DNA of 32,600 nucleotides from Myxococcales bacterium (GCA_007131755.1 SLPW01000007.1:1-32600), one strand, 5' to 3'; shown: positions 1 to 8,626, counted from the stretch's first letter. Notes: generated by a model from the letters alone, not told the origin. A program made the numbers and translations.

Positions 1-2
1 TC

Positions 3-797
3 CTCCAGGCCATCGTGGACGGTGAAACCACGCCCTCCGAATGTGATCTCCAGAACGGCGACATCACCGGCACCGGCGAGATCGACCTTCGAGACGTTGC
101 CGCCCTGGATGGGATCATCGCTGGCACCGTCAGCGACGGCTGCCAGAGCTGCGACCGACAATGCGGTGACGTCACCGGAAACGGCGACATCTCCACTTCC
201 GACACCACGATGGTGCTGCAGATCATGAACGACGAACTCATCCCCACAGCTTGCCAATTCTGGGCCGCCGATATCAACGGTGATGGAGTCATCGACGAAC
301 GCGATCAGCATCTTCTGTTGGGACGTTTTCTGGGAACGATCGCCGACGAGGGCTGCGCCGTCTGCGACCGACAATGCGGCGACGTCAACGGCGATGGTCA
401 GGTCGACATCTCCGACGCATCGGCACTCCAAGACCTGATGGAAGGTGATTCTCTTCCTACTGTCTGTGAATTTACGGTCGCCGATATCAAGGTCGACGGG
501 ACTCTGGACCGCGCCGACATCAACGCCCTCGGATGGCTGATCCAGAACGGCACCACCGGTGGTTGTGAAACAACCTGCTACCGGGATTGTGGTGACATCA
601 GCGACAGCGGAGACGTAGGATTTGAAGACTCGAATCGACTCCAGTCTCATCTCGACGGCACTCAACCGCTATTAGACGTCTGCGACCGATGGGCTGCAGA
701 CGTCACCGGAGATGGGCAACTCACCAACGACGACCTGGAAGCACTTGGGAACGCCATCTCCCAGGATGATGACGACTTGTTGCAATGCGCCGACTGA
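3..797 (+). CDS. Secreted/extracellular protein built of tandem dockerin type I-like Ca-binding repeats (5' partial)
   Basis: Frame stays open to the window start (LQAIVDGE...). Repeated GDxxGxGxIDxxDxxxL motifs (e.g. CGDVNGDGQVDISDASALQDLMEG, AADINGDGVIDERDQHLLLGRFLG) separated by Cys pairs (CDRQCGD). Confidence 0.75.
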   Translation, partial: LQAIVDGETTPSECDLQNGDITGTGEIDLRDVAALDGIIAGTVSDGCQSCDRQCGDVTGNGDISTSDTTMVLQIMNDELIPTACQFWAADINGDGVIDERDQHLLLGRFLGTIADEGCAVCDRQCGDVNGDGQVDISDASALQDLMEGDSLPTVCEFTVADIKVDGTLDRADINALGWLIQNGTTGGCETTCYRDCGDISDSGDVGFEDSNRLQSHLDGTQPLLDVCDRWAADVTGDGQLTNDDLEALGNAISQDDDDLLQCAD

Positions 798-824
798 ACC
801 GATTTCTTGCCAAAGGCTCGTGGT

Positions 825-1778
825 ATGACTGATCTTAAACGCCCATCCCCACACCGTGTTGGGACCGTCGTCGCCCTTGCACTCGCCATCTTCGCATTCG
901 GATGTAGTGAAGATCCCGTCGGATACGAGCAATGCCCGTCCGATATGATCTTCGACGAAGATCGCGGCCGCTGCGTTAGCAACGATGACGATGGCCCACC
1001 ACCCGGCACCGACGCGGGGGATCCTTCTGACACCGGAGGTTCGACCTCCGATGCCGACACGGGCTCCCCCGACCTGGATACAGGCCCCGGCGAACCCGAC
1101 ACCGAACCCGGCGAACCCGACACCGGCCCTGGCGAACCCGACACCGGCCCTGGCGAACCCGACACCGGTCCCGGTGAACCCGACACCGGTCCCGGTGAAC
1201 CCGATACCGGACCCGGCGACCCAGATACCGGACCCGGCGAGCCCGACGTCGACCCCGGTGACCTTCCCGAATGTGGTGGCAACGTCTGGGACGACACCCA
1301 CGACGGCGAAAACCCCTGGGAAGAACCACTCATCAATTGCGATCACCTCAACGCCTCCTGGGATTGCGAATTGGCTCAATTGGAGGAGGAGGTGCTGGCA
1401 TTGGTCAATGAACGGCGCAGCGAAGATCAGACCTGTGGTTCCACCCCCTATCCCGCCGTGGGGCCGGTAGAGATGAACGAACTTCTCCAATGTGCATCCC
1501 GCATTCACACCTGGGATATGATCGGCCGCGGCTACACCGGTCACGACACCCCCGAAGGAATCACCTTCGACCAACGTATCGGCCTCGTCGGTGCCGGCGG
1601 CTGGGTGGCGATGGGGGAAAATATCAACTACGGCTCCAACACGGCCTCCGGAATCGTCTCGTCCTGGATGAACAGTCCCGGCCACTGCGCAAATATGATG
1701 CGCGGAGACTATCAGACCGTCGGCGTCGGAGTTTATAGCGGATATGCCACCCTGAAATTGTCGGCCTCCAGCAATTGA
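825..1778 (+). CDS. Lipoprotein with PGEPDTG repeat linker and C-terminal CAP/SCP (PR-1-like) domain
   Basis: Signal peptide plus lipobox-like FAFGC; 7-aa repeats; CAP hallmarks LVNERR...GYTGHDTPEG...GENINYGS...SWMNSPGHCANMM...TVGVGVY. ORF listed from 807 (TTG); ATG at 825 is the likelier start. Confidence 0.8.
   Translation: MTDLKRPSPHRVGTVVALALAIFAFGCSEDPVGYEQCPSDMIFDEDRGRCVSNDDDGPPPGTDAGDPSDTGGSTSDADTGSPDLDTGPGEPDTEPGEPDTGPGEPDTGPGEPDTGPGEPDTGPGEPDTGPGDPDTGPGEPDVDPGDLPECGGNVWDDTHDGENPWEEPLINCDHLNASWDCELAQLEEEVLALVNERRSEDQTCGSTPYPAVGPVEMNELLQCASRIHTWDMIGRGYTGHDTPEGITFDQRIGLVGAGGWVAMGENINYGSNTASGIVSSWMNSPGHCANMMRGDYQTVGVGVYSGYATLKLSASSN
1087..1260 (+). repeat. 21-bp tandem repeat encoding PGEPDTG linker
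   Basis: About eight near-identical copies of cccggcgaacccgacaccggc inside the CAP lipoprotein gene. Confidence 0.85.
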
Positions 1779-1834
1779 AGCCCAAGCCATGCTCGTATTT
1801 GCCTGCAGTTGAATGAAAACCGAAGAGTTTCTCC

Positions 1835-2908
1835 ATGATGACGTCCACATCGCCAACAGTCCTGACAAATCCCCTCTTTCTCATCGCCGGGATGGCAGTA
1901 CTCGTTTTTGCATCCGCCTGTACGGGCAACAAAGAATGCTCCTCCGACAGCGACTGTCCCCCCAGTTATGAATGTGCCACCGCCGGAGGAGTCTTCGCCT
2001 CCGATGCTGTTTGTGCTCCCGTCGACACAAACCAGGGCGATCCCCAGGACGCCGGCGGCAATGATACCTCCCCCCAGCCCAGTTGCGATGACAATACACA
2101 GAGCGGCGACCAGACCGACGTCGACTGTGGCGGGTCGCAATGCCCGCCTTGCGAGGTGGGAAAAAATTGCCAAACCGCCTCCGATTGCGCCACCAATCTC
2201 TGTGTGGAGGGGGTCTGCACAGAGCCTGACGGCGGCTGCCCTTCGGGACAGACGGAGTGCAATGGCGTCTGTGCCGACCTGTCTTCCGACACCGCCCATT
2301 GCGGCGATTGCGACAATGCCTGCGGCGATGGCGAATCCTGTACTGGCGGTTCCTGTATTTGCGATGCCGACTGCTGTGCTGATGACGACTGCGGTACTGG
2401 CGAGGTCTGCGATGGCGGAGCCTGCACCTGTGCCACCGAATGCTGCCATGACGACGATTGTCCCGGCATGGGGCGATGCGACGGCGACGGCTTTTGCGAA
2501 TGCATCTTCGCCTGCTGTGTCGACGACGACTGCCCGGGACTCGAGACCTGCGACGACGGCTATTGCGAATGCGAACAGGAGTGCTGCGAGGACAGCGATT
2601 GCCCGGGTTTTAAAGAATGTCAGGGTGGCTCCTGTGTCTGCGACCATCCCGTATGTTGCCATGCTGGCGACTGTCCGAGCGGCATGGACTGCAGCCACTA
2701 CCAGGAATGCATCGAACTCGATGGCGAGTGTGACAATACCTGCGACTGCACGCTCGGCCAGCAGTGCAGCGGCGGAGCCGACGGCGGAGATTGTCGGTCC
2801 GGTCTACCCGGCCCCCTGCCTCACGAGTCGGAGTGCTGTGTTTCGCCGTTTTGTACTTCCGGTGAACAATGCACCAATCTCGACGGCAGCAGCAGTATCT
2901 GCCAGTAG
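1835..2908 (+). CDS. Cys-rich putative lipoprotein with tandem ~24-aa CxCxxxCCxDDDCPG repeats
   Basis: Hydrophobic leader with FASAC; CGGSQCPPCEVGKNC...DCATNLCVEGVC region, then five repeats such as CTCATECCHDDDCPGMGRCDGDGF / CECIFACCVDDDCPGLETCDDGY. Confidence 0.7.
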   Translation: MMTSTSPTVLTNPLFLIAGMAVLVFASACTGNKECSSDSDCPPSYECATAGGVFASDAVCAPVDTNQGDPQDAGGNDTSPQPSCDDNTQSGDQTDVDCGGSQCPPCEVGKNCQTASDCATNLCVEGVCTEPDGGCPSGQTECNGVCADLSSDTAHCGDCDNACGDGESCTGGSCICDADCCADDDCGTGEVCDGGACTCATECCHDDDCPGMGRCDGDGFCECIFACCVDDDCPGLETCDDGYCECEQECCEDSDCPGFKECQGGSCVCDHPVCCHAGDCPSGMDCSHYQECIELDGECDNTCDCTLGQQCSGGADGGDCRSGLPGPLPHESECCVSPFCTSGEQCTNLDGSSSICQ

Positions 2909-2978
2909 ATCCACTCCGACGATGACTAATACCTGCAATGCACCGGTTATATTCAAGCCTCACAACAGGGGTTTTATC

Positions 2979-3227
2979 ATGGCCCCAAATCGCCCCCCTT
3001 CCCCACGTACCATTGCCAGGGCCGCCGTTTTGGCCCTCGCCATCTTCGCCTTCGCATGTAGCGAAGACCCCGTGGGCTATGAGCAATGCCCGTCGGATAT
3101 GACCTACGACGAAGATCGCGGCCGCTGCGTCAGCGACTGGGATATACAAAAAATTTTCACCTCCTCCCTCTTCGTAGTACCAATGGATAGGGCCAATGGA
3201 TGGTGCCGACAAAAGAATATTGTGTAG
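2979..3227 (+). pseudogene. Truncated paralog of the CAP lipoprotein N-terminus (leader plus SEDPVGYEQCPSDM module only)
   Basis: MAPNRPPSPRTIARAAVLALAIFAFACSEDPVGYEQCPSDMTYDEDRGRCVSDWD closely matches residues of the 825-1778 product; homology stops at about 3138, followed by 27 unrelated residues and a stop. Confidence 0.6.
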
Positions 3228-3251
3228 TACGGGACCAAGGAAGGAACCGGA

Positions 3252-5372
3252 ATGAGAATGACACGACGAAGCCCGAGGCTGCGTTCGGCCACTTTATTGG
3301 CGTTATTTTTTGTCGCCCTGGGGGCGACGGGATGCGGCGAGGAGCGCGATGCCGTCCACGTCCCTGCGCCCGTGGAGCCGGCCCGGATTATCGTGGAAGA
3401 GCAACTTCCTCACCTCGAAGAGGTGATGCTCGACGCCGCCCGGGAGACGGCGATGCGCCAGTCCCTGCGAAGCTATATCGAAGGGGAAGCCCTCGAAGAT
3501 GGCAAAGATTTGAGCCACGCCGCTGTCCTGGAACGCATGTTCCACCGCGGGGAATGGGAGGTGCAATTCACCGATCAGCATACAGATCTCTGGGGACTTA
3601 CTGCCAGGGGTGAAGATGCACTGGACGTGCTGCAAGACGCTGCCCGTCACGGCATCGATCCTGCCACACTGCACGTCGACGACGTCCTGGACTTGAAAGT
3701 CGAGCTCTTCGAAGCCGGAGAACCCCAGCCCGTCGACGGTGGCTTTACCCCGACGGGGGCAGAAGTCCAGGCCCTGGTGACCCTCGTCCAATCCGTGGGC
3801 AGCACAGAAGAAGAGGGCGTGCAAGCCCTGGTGGAGACCGTTAGCAGAGTCGACGACAGAAGCGAACTTCCGGAGGCGTTGGAGCGCTTTCGTGACTACA
3901 ACCTACGCGAGGCCGAACACTTCACCGAACGGGCCATGCTCATCGCCGAGATTGAATTTCGCCTCGCCGACGGGTTGCTGCGCTACGCCGGCCAACTGCG
4001 CCACTACAATACGCTTCGCGTCGACTTTGATGAGCTGGAACTCACCGGCGGCGAAGAAGCAATCATCGACGAACGGCTGGAACAAACCCTTCGCGAGTTG
4101 ACCGAAACGGACGATTGGGGAGCCTACTTTCACTCCCTACAGCCCACCCATCCCCAATACGCGAAGCTATCACAGGCCGCCGAGAGGTACCGAAAACTCG
4201 TGGACGCCGGAGGCTGGCAGGAGGTCACGCCCTTTACGGTGCGACGAGGCGTGAGTTCGCCTCACGCGCAGGCCCTGCGGATACGCCTGGAGGCCGAGGG
4301 GATCGACGCCCGCCCCGATGACGCGGCAGATGACTTCGATCCCTACGTGGTCGACCAGACACTGATCAACGCCATCCGCGAGTACCAGCGCACTCATCAA
4401 TTCTACACCGACGGCATCCCTACCGAGGGCTTCTGGCGAAGCGTGAATATCTCCGCCGAACGACGCCTCGCCCAGATCGAGCTGACCATGCAGCGCTGGC
4501 GTGAAAGCTATTTCGACGCCGACCCGGACTATATCATGGTCAATATCCCCTCTTTCGAAGCCGAGGTGTGGACCGATGGGGAGCAACAGATGAACTTTCC
4601 CGTCGTCGTCGGTCAAAATCGCCGCTCCTGTAGCAGAGAGCGCCGTCAGTGGGTCTATACCGACGCCACTCCCGTGATGATGAGCACCCTCAATCATATC
4701 GAGCTAAATCCCTACTGGTACGTCCCCCCGGGGATCGAACGCCGCACGCTGAGGCCCCGCTTCGAAGAAGACGAAAATTACTTCGAGGACATGGGCTACG
4801 AAGAGATGGTCTACGAAGACGGTGGGCGGGGGCTTCGCCAGCGGCCGGGACCAAAAAATGCCATGGGCCAGGTCAAATTCATCTTTCCCAACCGACACAA
4901 CGTCTTTCTGCACGATACCCCCGATCGGCGTTTCTTCGACTACAATCTACGGGCCTACAGCCATGGCTGCGTAAGGGTCTCCAAGCCCCTGGAGCTGGCC
5001 GAATTCTTGCTCGAATGGGAGGGTCGTAACGATATCGATGTCGAGGAAGTCCTGGAGAAAGAGAGGACGGTGCAGGTCCGCTTTCATCGCGAAATGCCCG
5101 TATTCATCCAATACTTCACCGTCTGGGTCGACGAGGGCGGCGATCCCCACTTTCTCATCGATCTATACCGCAAGGACGCCCAACAACTGAGCGATGATCC
5201 GGAAAATTATTTCGAGTGCACCCCGCGTGCAGCCGCGACCCCTTCCCCACAACAGCCGACACGCGCCGAGGTCACGACCTCCGAAGGCAACGAGGAGCAA
5301 CGACGGGCGGAGTTATCAACCGAATCCACCGGTTCCGACTCGGATCCGGTGGATGGCACTGGCTCACAGTGA
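3252..5372 (+). CDS. L,D-transpeptidase (YcbB/LdtD-like, YkuD catalytic domain), probable lipoprotein
   Basis: Leader with GATGCGE; catalytic region KFIFPNRHNVFLHDTPDRRFFDYNLRAYSHGCVRVSKPLELAEFLL (HGCVR motif). Confidence 0.88.
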   Translation: MRMTRRSPRLRSATLLALFFVALGATGCGEERDAVHVPAPVEPARIIVEEQLPHLEEVMLDAARETAMRQSLRSYIEGEALEDGKDLSHAAVLERMFHRGEWEVQFTDQHTDLWGLTARGEDALDVLQDAARHGIDPATLHVDDVLDLKVELFEAGEPQPVDGGFTPTGAEVQALVTLVQSVGSTEEEGVQALVETVSRVDDRSELPEALERFRDYNLREAEHFTERAMLIAEIEFRLADGLLRYAGQLRHYNTLRVDFDELELTGGEEAIIDERLEQTLRELTETDDWGAYFHSLQPTHPQYAKLSQAAERYRKLVDAGGWQEVTPFTVRRGVSSPHAQALRIRLEAEGIDARPDDAADDFDPYVVDQTLINAIREYQRTHQFYTDGIPTEGFWRSVNISAERRLAQIELTMQRWRESYFDADPDYIMVNIPSFEAEVWTDGEQQMNFPVVVGQNRRSCSRERRQWVYTDATPVMMSTLNHIELNPYWYVPPGIERRTLRPRFEEDENYFEDMGYEEMVYEDGGRGLRQRPGPKNAMGQVKFIFPNRHNVFLHDTPDRRFFDYNLRAYSHGCVRVSKPLELAEFLLEWEGRNDIDVEEVLEKERTVQVRFHREMPVFIQYFTVWVDEGGDPHFLIDLYRKDAQQLSDDPENYFECTPRAAATPSPQQPTRAEVTTSEGNEEQRRAELSTESTGSDSDPVDGTGSQ

Positions 5373-5381
5373 TGATTGCCC

Positions 5382-6554
5382 TTATCCGGTGCGCTCCTCT
5401 TCGTAGACCTCCAGCATCCAGTCGTAGATCGCCTCCTCGGGAGGCATCTGACCGACCTGTGAAGAATAGGATCTGCGAAATTCCTCGATGAGTTTACGCA
5501 GGGGACGGCGAAACTCCTCATCCACCGCCCAGAACAGGGCTGTCAATCGGGAGACGTCGCCGTGAGGGCGCCGAGTATAGGAGACGATCCGATCCAGGTC
5601 GGAACCTCGTTCCATCTTATCCACTCGCTGCATCATGGATCGCACGGACTGCTGAAATTCCTCAATGACCGGGTGGTCTCGATCTACCTGCATCGTCGAC
5701 TGCGTCTCCTCGGCCATCAGACGGGCGCTGAACCGCGCCGTAGCCAGTCCCTCTCCGGGCTGATAGCGCACGCGAATGCTGACGGCTCGACCTGCCTCGA
5801 CCTCCACATTCTCCCGAAGAGGCACCAGGATCGATTTGACTCCCGCCTCGCTCGACGCCTGCACCACCCCGCCGGCCAGTTCTACCAGTGACGACAGCCG
5901 GAGACCGCTGACCACTCCTCCCACCAGGGGACGAATGATGATCGTGTCGTCCACCTCGTCGTCCGCAGGCCCCAGGTCTCCGAACTCGGTGGTCATAAAA
6001 TGCTTCGACTCACTCAGCGTGGAGATGGGCTCGCCGGGCCGGCTATAGCGCGGATGTCGAAGGCTCACTCCACCTAGTTCCGTTGGAAGATCGGCCAACT
6101 CCAGAAGCTGAACCACCCGCTTCGGAACCAGAGTCCCACCCTCTTTGAGCACCTGCCGGCGAATATTGGCCAGCACCGCCGCATCGGGCCCCTCCATCAT
6201 CCACGTCGACTGCGGAAGATAGACGGCCACATCAACGCGCTCATCCAGCGAGACCTGGGCGGGCTCGGCGTCCACCAGCTTGACCTTGTCTCCCACCTTT
6301 CGCGAAACCACGGCCCGCTGGAGCTTCTCCACCATCTGTGAGCCACTCTCCACGATGACCACCTGCTCCACCTTCGGGGCCACCTCCGCAAAGAACGTGG
6401 CCGCCTGAAAGCCCAGCAAGGCTACCTTCTTGGCCCCCGCTCCAGTGCCCAGCACCTGTTCCAAAGCCTCCCTCACAGAGGCCCGCCGGTGCGGATCCAG
6501 AGCCTGAGAAATCGCCTCACCGCTCAACAATGCTTTCGAATTTACACTCATCAT
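5382..6554 (-). CDS. PRMT-like (protein arginine methyltransferase fold) protein, possibly catalytically divergent
   Basis: VALLGFQAATFFAEVAPKVEQVVIVES (Rossmann-like), VDVAVYLPQSTWMMEGPDAAVLANIRRQVLKEGGTLVPKRV resembles the PRMT double-E loop and LKEGG-PxR segment; ILVPLRENVEVEAGRAVSIRVRY resembles the PRMT beta-barrel. ATG codons at 6554/6551 follow a GAGG; ORF listed to 6593. Confidence 0.5.
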   Translation of the reverse strand: MMSVNSKALLSGEAISQALDPHRRASVREALEQVLGTGAGAKKVALLGFQAATFFAEVAPKVEQVVIVESGSQMVEKLQRAVVSRKVGDKVKLVDAEPAQVSLDERVDVAVYLPQSTWMMEGPDAAVLANIRRQVLKEGGTLVPKRVVQLLELADLPTELGGVSLRHPRYSRPGEPISTLSESKHFMTTEFGDLGPADDEVDDTIIIRPLVGGVVSGLRLSSLVELAGGVVQASSEAGVKSILVPLRENVEVEAGRAVSIRVRYQPGEGLATARFSARLMAEETQSTMQVDRDHPVIEEFQQSVRSMMQRVDKMERGSDLDRIVSYTRRPHGDVSRLTALFWAVDEEFRRPLRKLIEEFRRSYSSQVGQMPPEEAIYDWMLEVYEEERTG

Positions 6555-6629
6555 TACCTCGTCGTCCGCCACAAGTTGATTTTCGCACGTCAAATCATGC
6601 GCCCCACACCGGCTGCGGTCAACGGGATA

Positions 6630-6785
6630 GTTTCGCTCGGCTTTGCCTCGCTTGTCGTTTCGCTCCCTTTGGTCGCTTGTAGGTTCGCTCGGCTTCGCCT
6701 CGCTGGTAGTTACGCTCCCTTCGGTCGCTTGTCGTTTCGCTCGGCTTCGCCTCGCTGGTAGTTACGCTCCCTTTGGTCGCTTGTG
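6630..6785 (+). repeat. Left arm of inverted repeat array: three 52-bp direct repeats, each of two related ~26-bp half-units
   Basis: g[tg]ttcgctcggctt[tc]gcctcgct[tg]gt... recurs at 6630, 6682 and 6734 (period 52). Confidence 0.85.
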
Positions 6786-6795
6786 GTTCGTAGTT

Positions 6796-6960
6796 TGCAA
6801 ACCACAAGTGAGGCCCCGCCGAACGTAACCACCAGTGAGCGCAGCGAACGTAACCACAAGTGAGCAACGCGAACGCAACCACATGTGAGCAACGCGAACG
6901 AAACCACAAGTGAGCAACGCGAACGTAACCACAAGTGAGCAACGCGAACGTAACTACAAA
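6796..6960 (-). repeat. Right arm of inverted repeat array: about six 25-bp direct repeats in opposite orientation to the left arm
   Basis: gaacgtaaccacaagtgagcaacgc recurs at 6821, 6846, 6871, 6896, 6921 and 6946. Its reverse complement GTTACGTTCGCGTTGCTCACTTGTG aligns with GTTACGCTCCCTTTGGTCGCTTGTG of the left arm. Confidence 0.85.
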
Positions 6961-7042
6961 TTTGTCAAACCCCACCGTTTGTGCTACTTCGAGCCTACCT
7001 AATCTGGACTGTCTCTGGCCCTCCCCCGGAGGAAAACCCGGC

Positions 7043-7768
7043 ATGGCTTCACGACCACACGTTTCAAGTCACCTTTCGCCCCTGCTCATTGCCGCCTGCG
7101 TATTCGCCCTCATCGGGCTTTCACTGTCGGCCTGTACGGCTTCCGAAGATACCCTCAAAGGGGGACTTGGAGAGCCCTGTAGCATGGAGCGAACCGACGA
7201 CTGCCGATCTGGACTTCACTGCGTAGACCACGTCTGTTCAACCCTCCAGGAGTGCGTCGAGATCTGTGACCGCGCCGAGGAATGCGATATCTCCTTTCGA
7301 GAGGACGAGCCCTTTTCCTACAACGGCTGCCTCGCTCAATGTGGGAGCACCGTCGCCGGATGGGGACAGGATCCCCTGGAGGCTTTTGTGGCCTGCTTCA
7401 CCGACGACCACACCTGTGAGCAATTACAGGCCGCCGACTACGCCCCCCAGATGTGCTACAACGAATTGGAGCTTCCCTCCGATCGCGAAGCACGCTGCGA
7501 CAGCTTCGTAGGGGCTGCCGAGAGTTGTGGAAATGATTCCGCTGCCGCAAACGAATTACACAACGAGTGTCGGCGCGCTGCCCGCACCTGGGGCGACGAT
7601 GACTGGGACGCCAGCGACGACTGTGTAGTATCGGCGCAAGACTGTGCTTTCCAGATGGAATGTCTCAACGACGTCTTCGAACTCGATCCGGCGCTCGATT
7701 CCACGGGATCGGGAAATTCCACGGGATCGGGAATTAGCACAGATTCGGGAAATGACATCGAGCCCTGA
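7043..7768 (+). CDS. Cys-rich lipoprotein with STGSGN/ISTDSGN C-terminal repeats
   Basis: ATG preceded by ggagg; SLSAC lipobox; 17+ Cys; three 18-bp repeats encode the C-terminus (7700-7753). Confidence 0.75.
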   Translation: MASRPHVSSHLSPLLIAACVFALIGLSLSACTASEDTLKGGLGEPCSMERTDDCRSGLHCVDHVCSTLQECVEICDRAEECDISFREDEPFSYNGCLAQCGSTVAGWGQDPLEAFVACFTDDHTCEQLQAADYAPQMCYNELELPSDREARCDSFVGAAESCGNDSAAANELHNECRRAARTWGDDDWDASDDCVVSAQDCAFQMECLNDVFELDPALDSTGSGNSTGSGISTDSGNDIEP

Positions 7769-7801
7769 GAGCCCACAAACAGCGCAGCCAATTTGATATC
7801 T

Positions 7802-7833
7802 GGCCGGTTTCCATCGGGAACCGGCCTTTTTTT
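7802..7833 (+). terminator. Rho-independent terminator
   Basis: GGCCGGTT-tccatcggg-AACCGGCC followed by TTTTTTT, just downstream of the 7768 stop. Confidence 0.9.
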
Positions 7834-7939
7834 GACTGGAATGCTCAGTTCTGGTGACTCCTTTTGGTAGTACAACGTCACTTAGCTCGTGAGACCGCTC
7901 GGCGGCTCGCCATCCTTTTTGACACGTGGGAGGGCCACC

Positions 7940-8626
7940 ATGCTCGATCACTCCATCCGTCACCGGGTCTGTGCGGCGTTACTCTTCCTCGCAATCGTCT
8001 TCTCTCCCCTTGCCTACGCCCACTCCGACGAGACCGTCACCGTCACCTTCGACGATTTGAGGGTATTTCATTATCAGGGCGATCTCGTCGTCGGCTACCA
8101 GATCAACGAGGGTGACTGGGCACAACTGGAACGAACCGAGGCCGAACCAACTCTCACGATTCGATCGCCCGTTTCCGACGAATCGGGCTTCGAGCACCAT
8201 ATCGCCATCGAGGACACCAGTCGGCTGCATCTCGTCCCCACCAGGGGCACCCTCGATGAGCACGAGGAAATCGAGGTCGCCCTTACCGCCGATGCCCCGG
8301 GCGTCGAGATCAGGTATATCCGCGTCGATCATATCCACGGCACCTGGATCTCATTGCATATCCTGCCGGAGGGAGTCTTCTTCGAGGCCCTGGAGGAAGA
8401 TCGGTTGCCCGGCGAGGACTTTGATCGCCCCTGGCTGCGAGACCGGGAATATCCGTGGCTTCAAGACCGGGAGCGGCCATGGCTTCAAGACCGGGAGCGG
8501 CCATGGCTTCAAGATCGGCAGCGACCATCACTGCACGAGCGGCAACGCCCTTCGCTCCATGACCGACAACGACCCGGGCTTCATCGACCGCTCTCTCCCT
8601 CTCCGGACACCACGTCTGAGCAATAG
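7940..8626 (+). CDS. Secreted protein: N-terminal beta-rich domain plus (RPWLQDRE)n tail
   Basis: Signal peptide ...FSPLAYAHS; C-terminal 8-aa repeats. N-terminal domain similar to the next gene's. Confidence 0.7.
   Translation: MLDHSIRHRVCAALLFLAIVFSPLAYAHSDETVTVTFDDLRVFHYQGDLVVGYQINEGDWAQLERTEAEPTLTIRSPVSDESGFEHHIAIEDTSRLHLVPTRGTLDEHEEIEVALTADAPGVEIRYIRVDHIHGTWISLHILPEGVFFEALEEDRLPGEDFDRPWLRDREYPWLQDRERPWLQDRERPWLQDRQRPSLHERQRPSLHDRQRPGLHRPLSPSPDTTSEQ
8423..8590 (+). repeat. 24-bp tandem repeat encoding R-P-W/S/G-L-Q/H-D-R-E/Q
   Basis: About seven copies of gagcggccatggcttcaagaccgg-type units, the central ones near identical. Confidence 0.85.

Noticed and set aside
662-1868. Long minus-strand ORFs (224 and 398 aa) antisense to the CAP lipoprotein
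   Set aside because: Their repeats (SGSPGPV, FTGTGVG) are mirror translations of the PGEPDTG repeat; high GC gives long spurious antisense frames. The plus frame has signal peptide and CAP motifs.
1908-2978. Plus-strand 439-aa ORF overlapping the Cys-rich gene
   Set aside because: Out-of-frame shadow of the Cys-rich repeats; only its 3' end (2979-3227) has recognisable homology.
6630-6960. CRISPR array
   Set aside because: Direct repeats are contiguous with no unique spacers, and the two arms are inverted; no cas genes nearby.
6619-7044. 141-aa ORF with CGYVRVAHLWLRS repeats as a repeat protein
   Set aside because: Composition is entirely explained by translation of the intergenic inverted DNA repeat array; no SD or recognisable domain.
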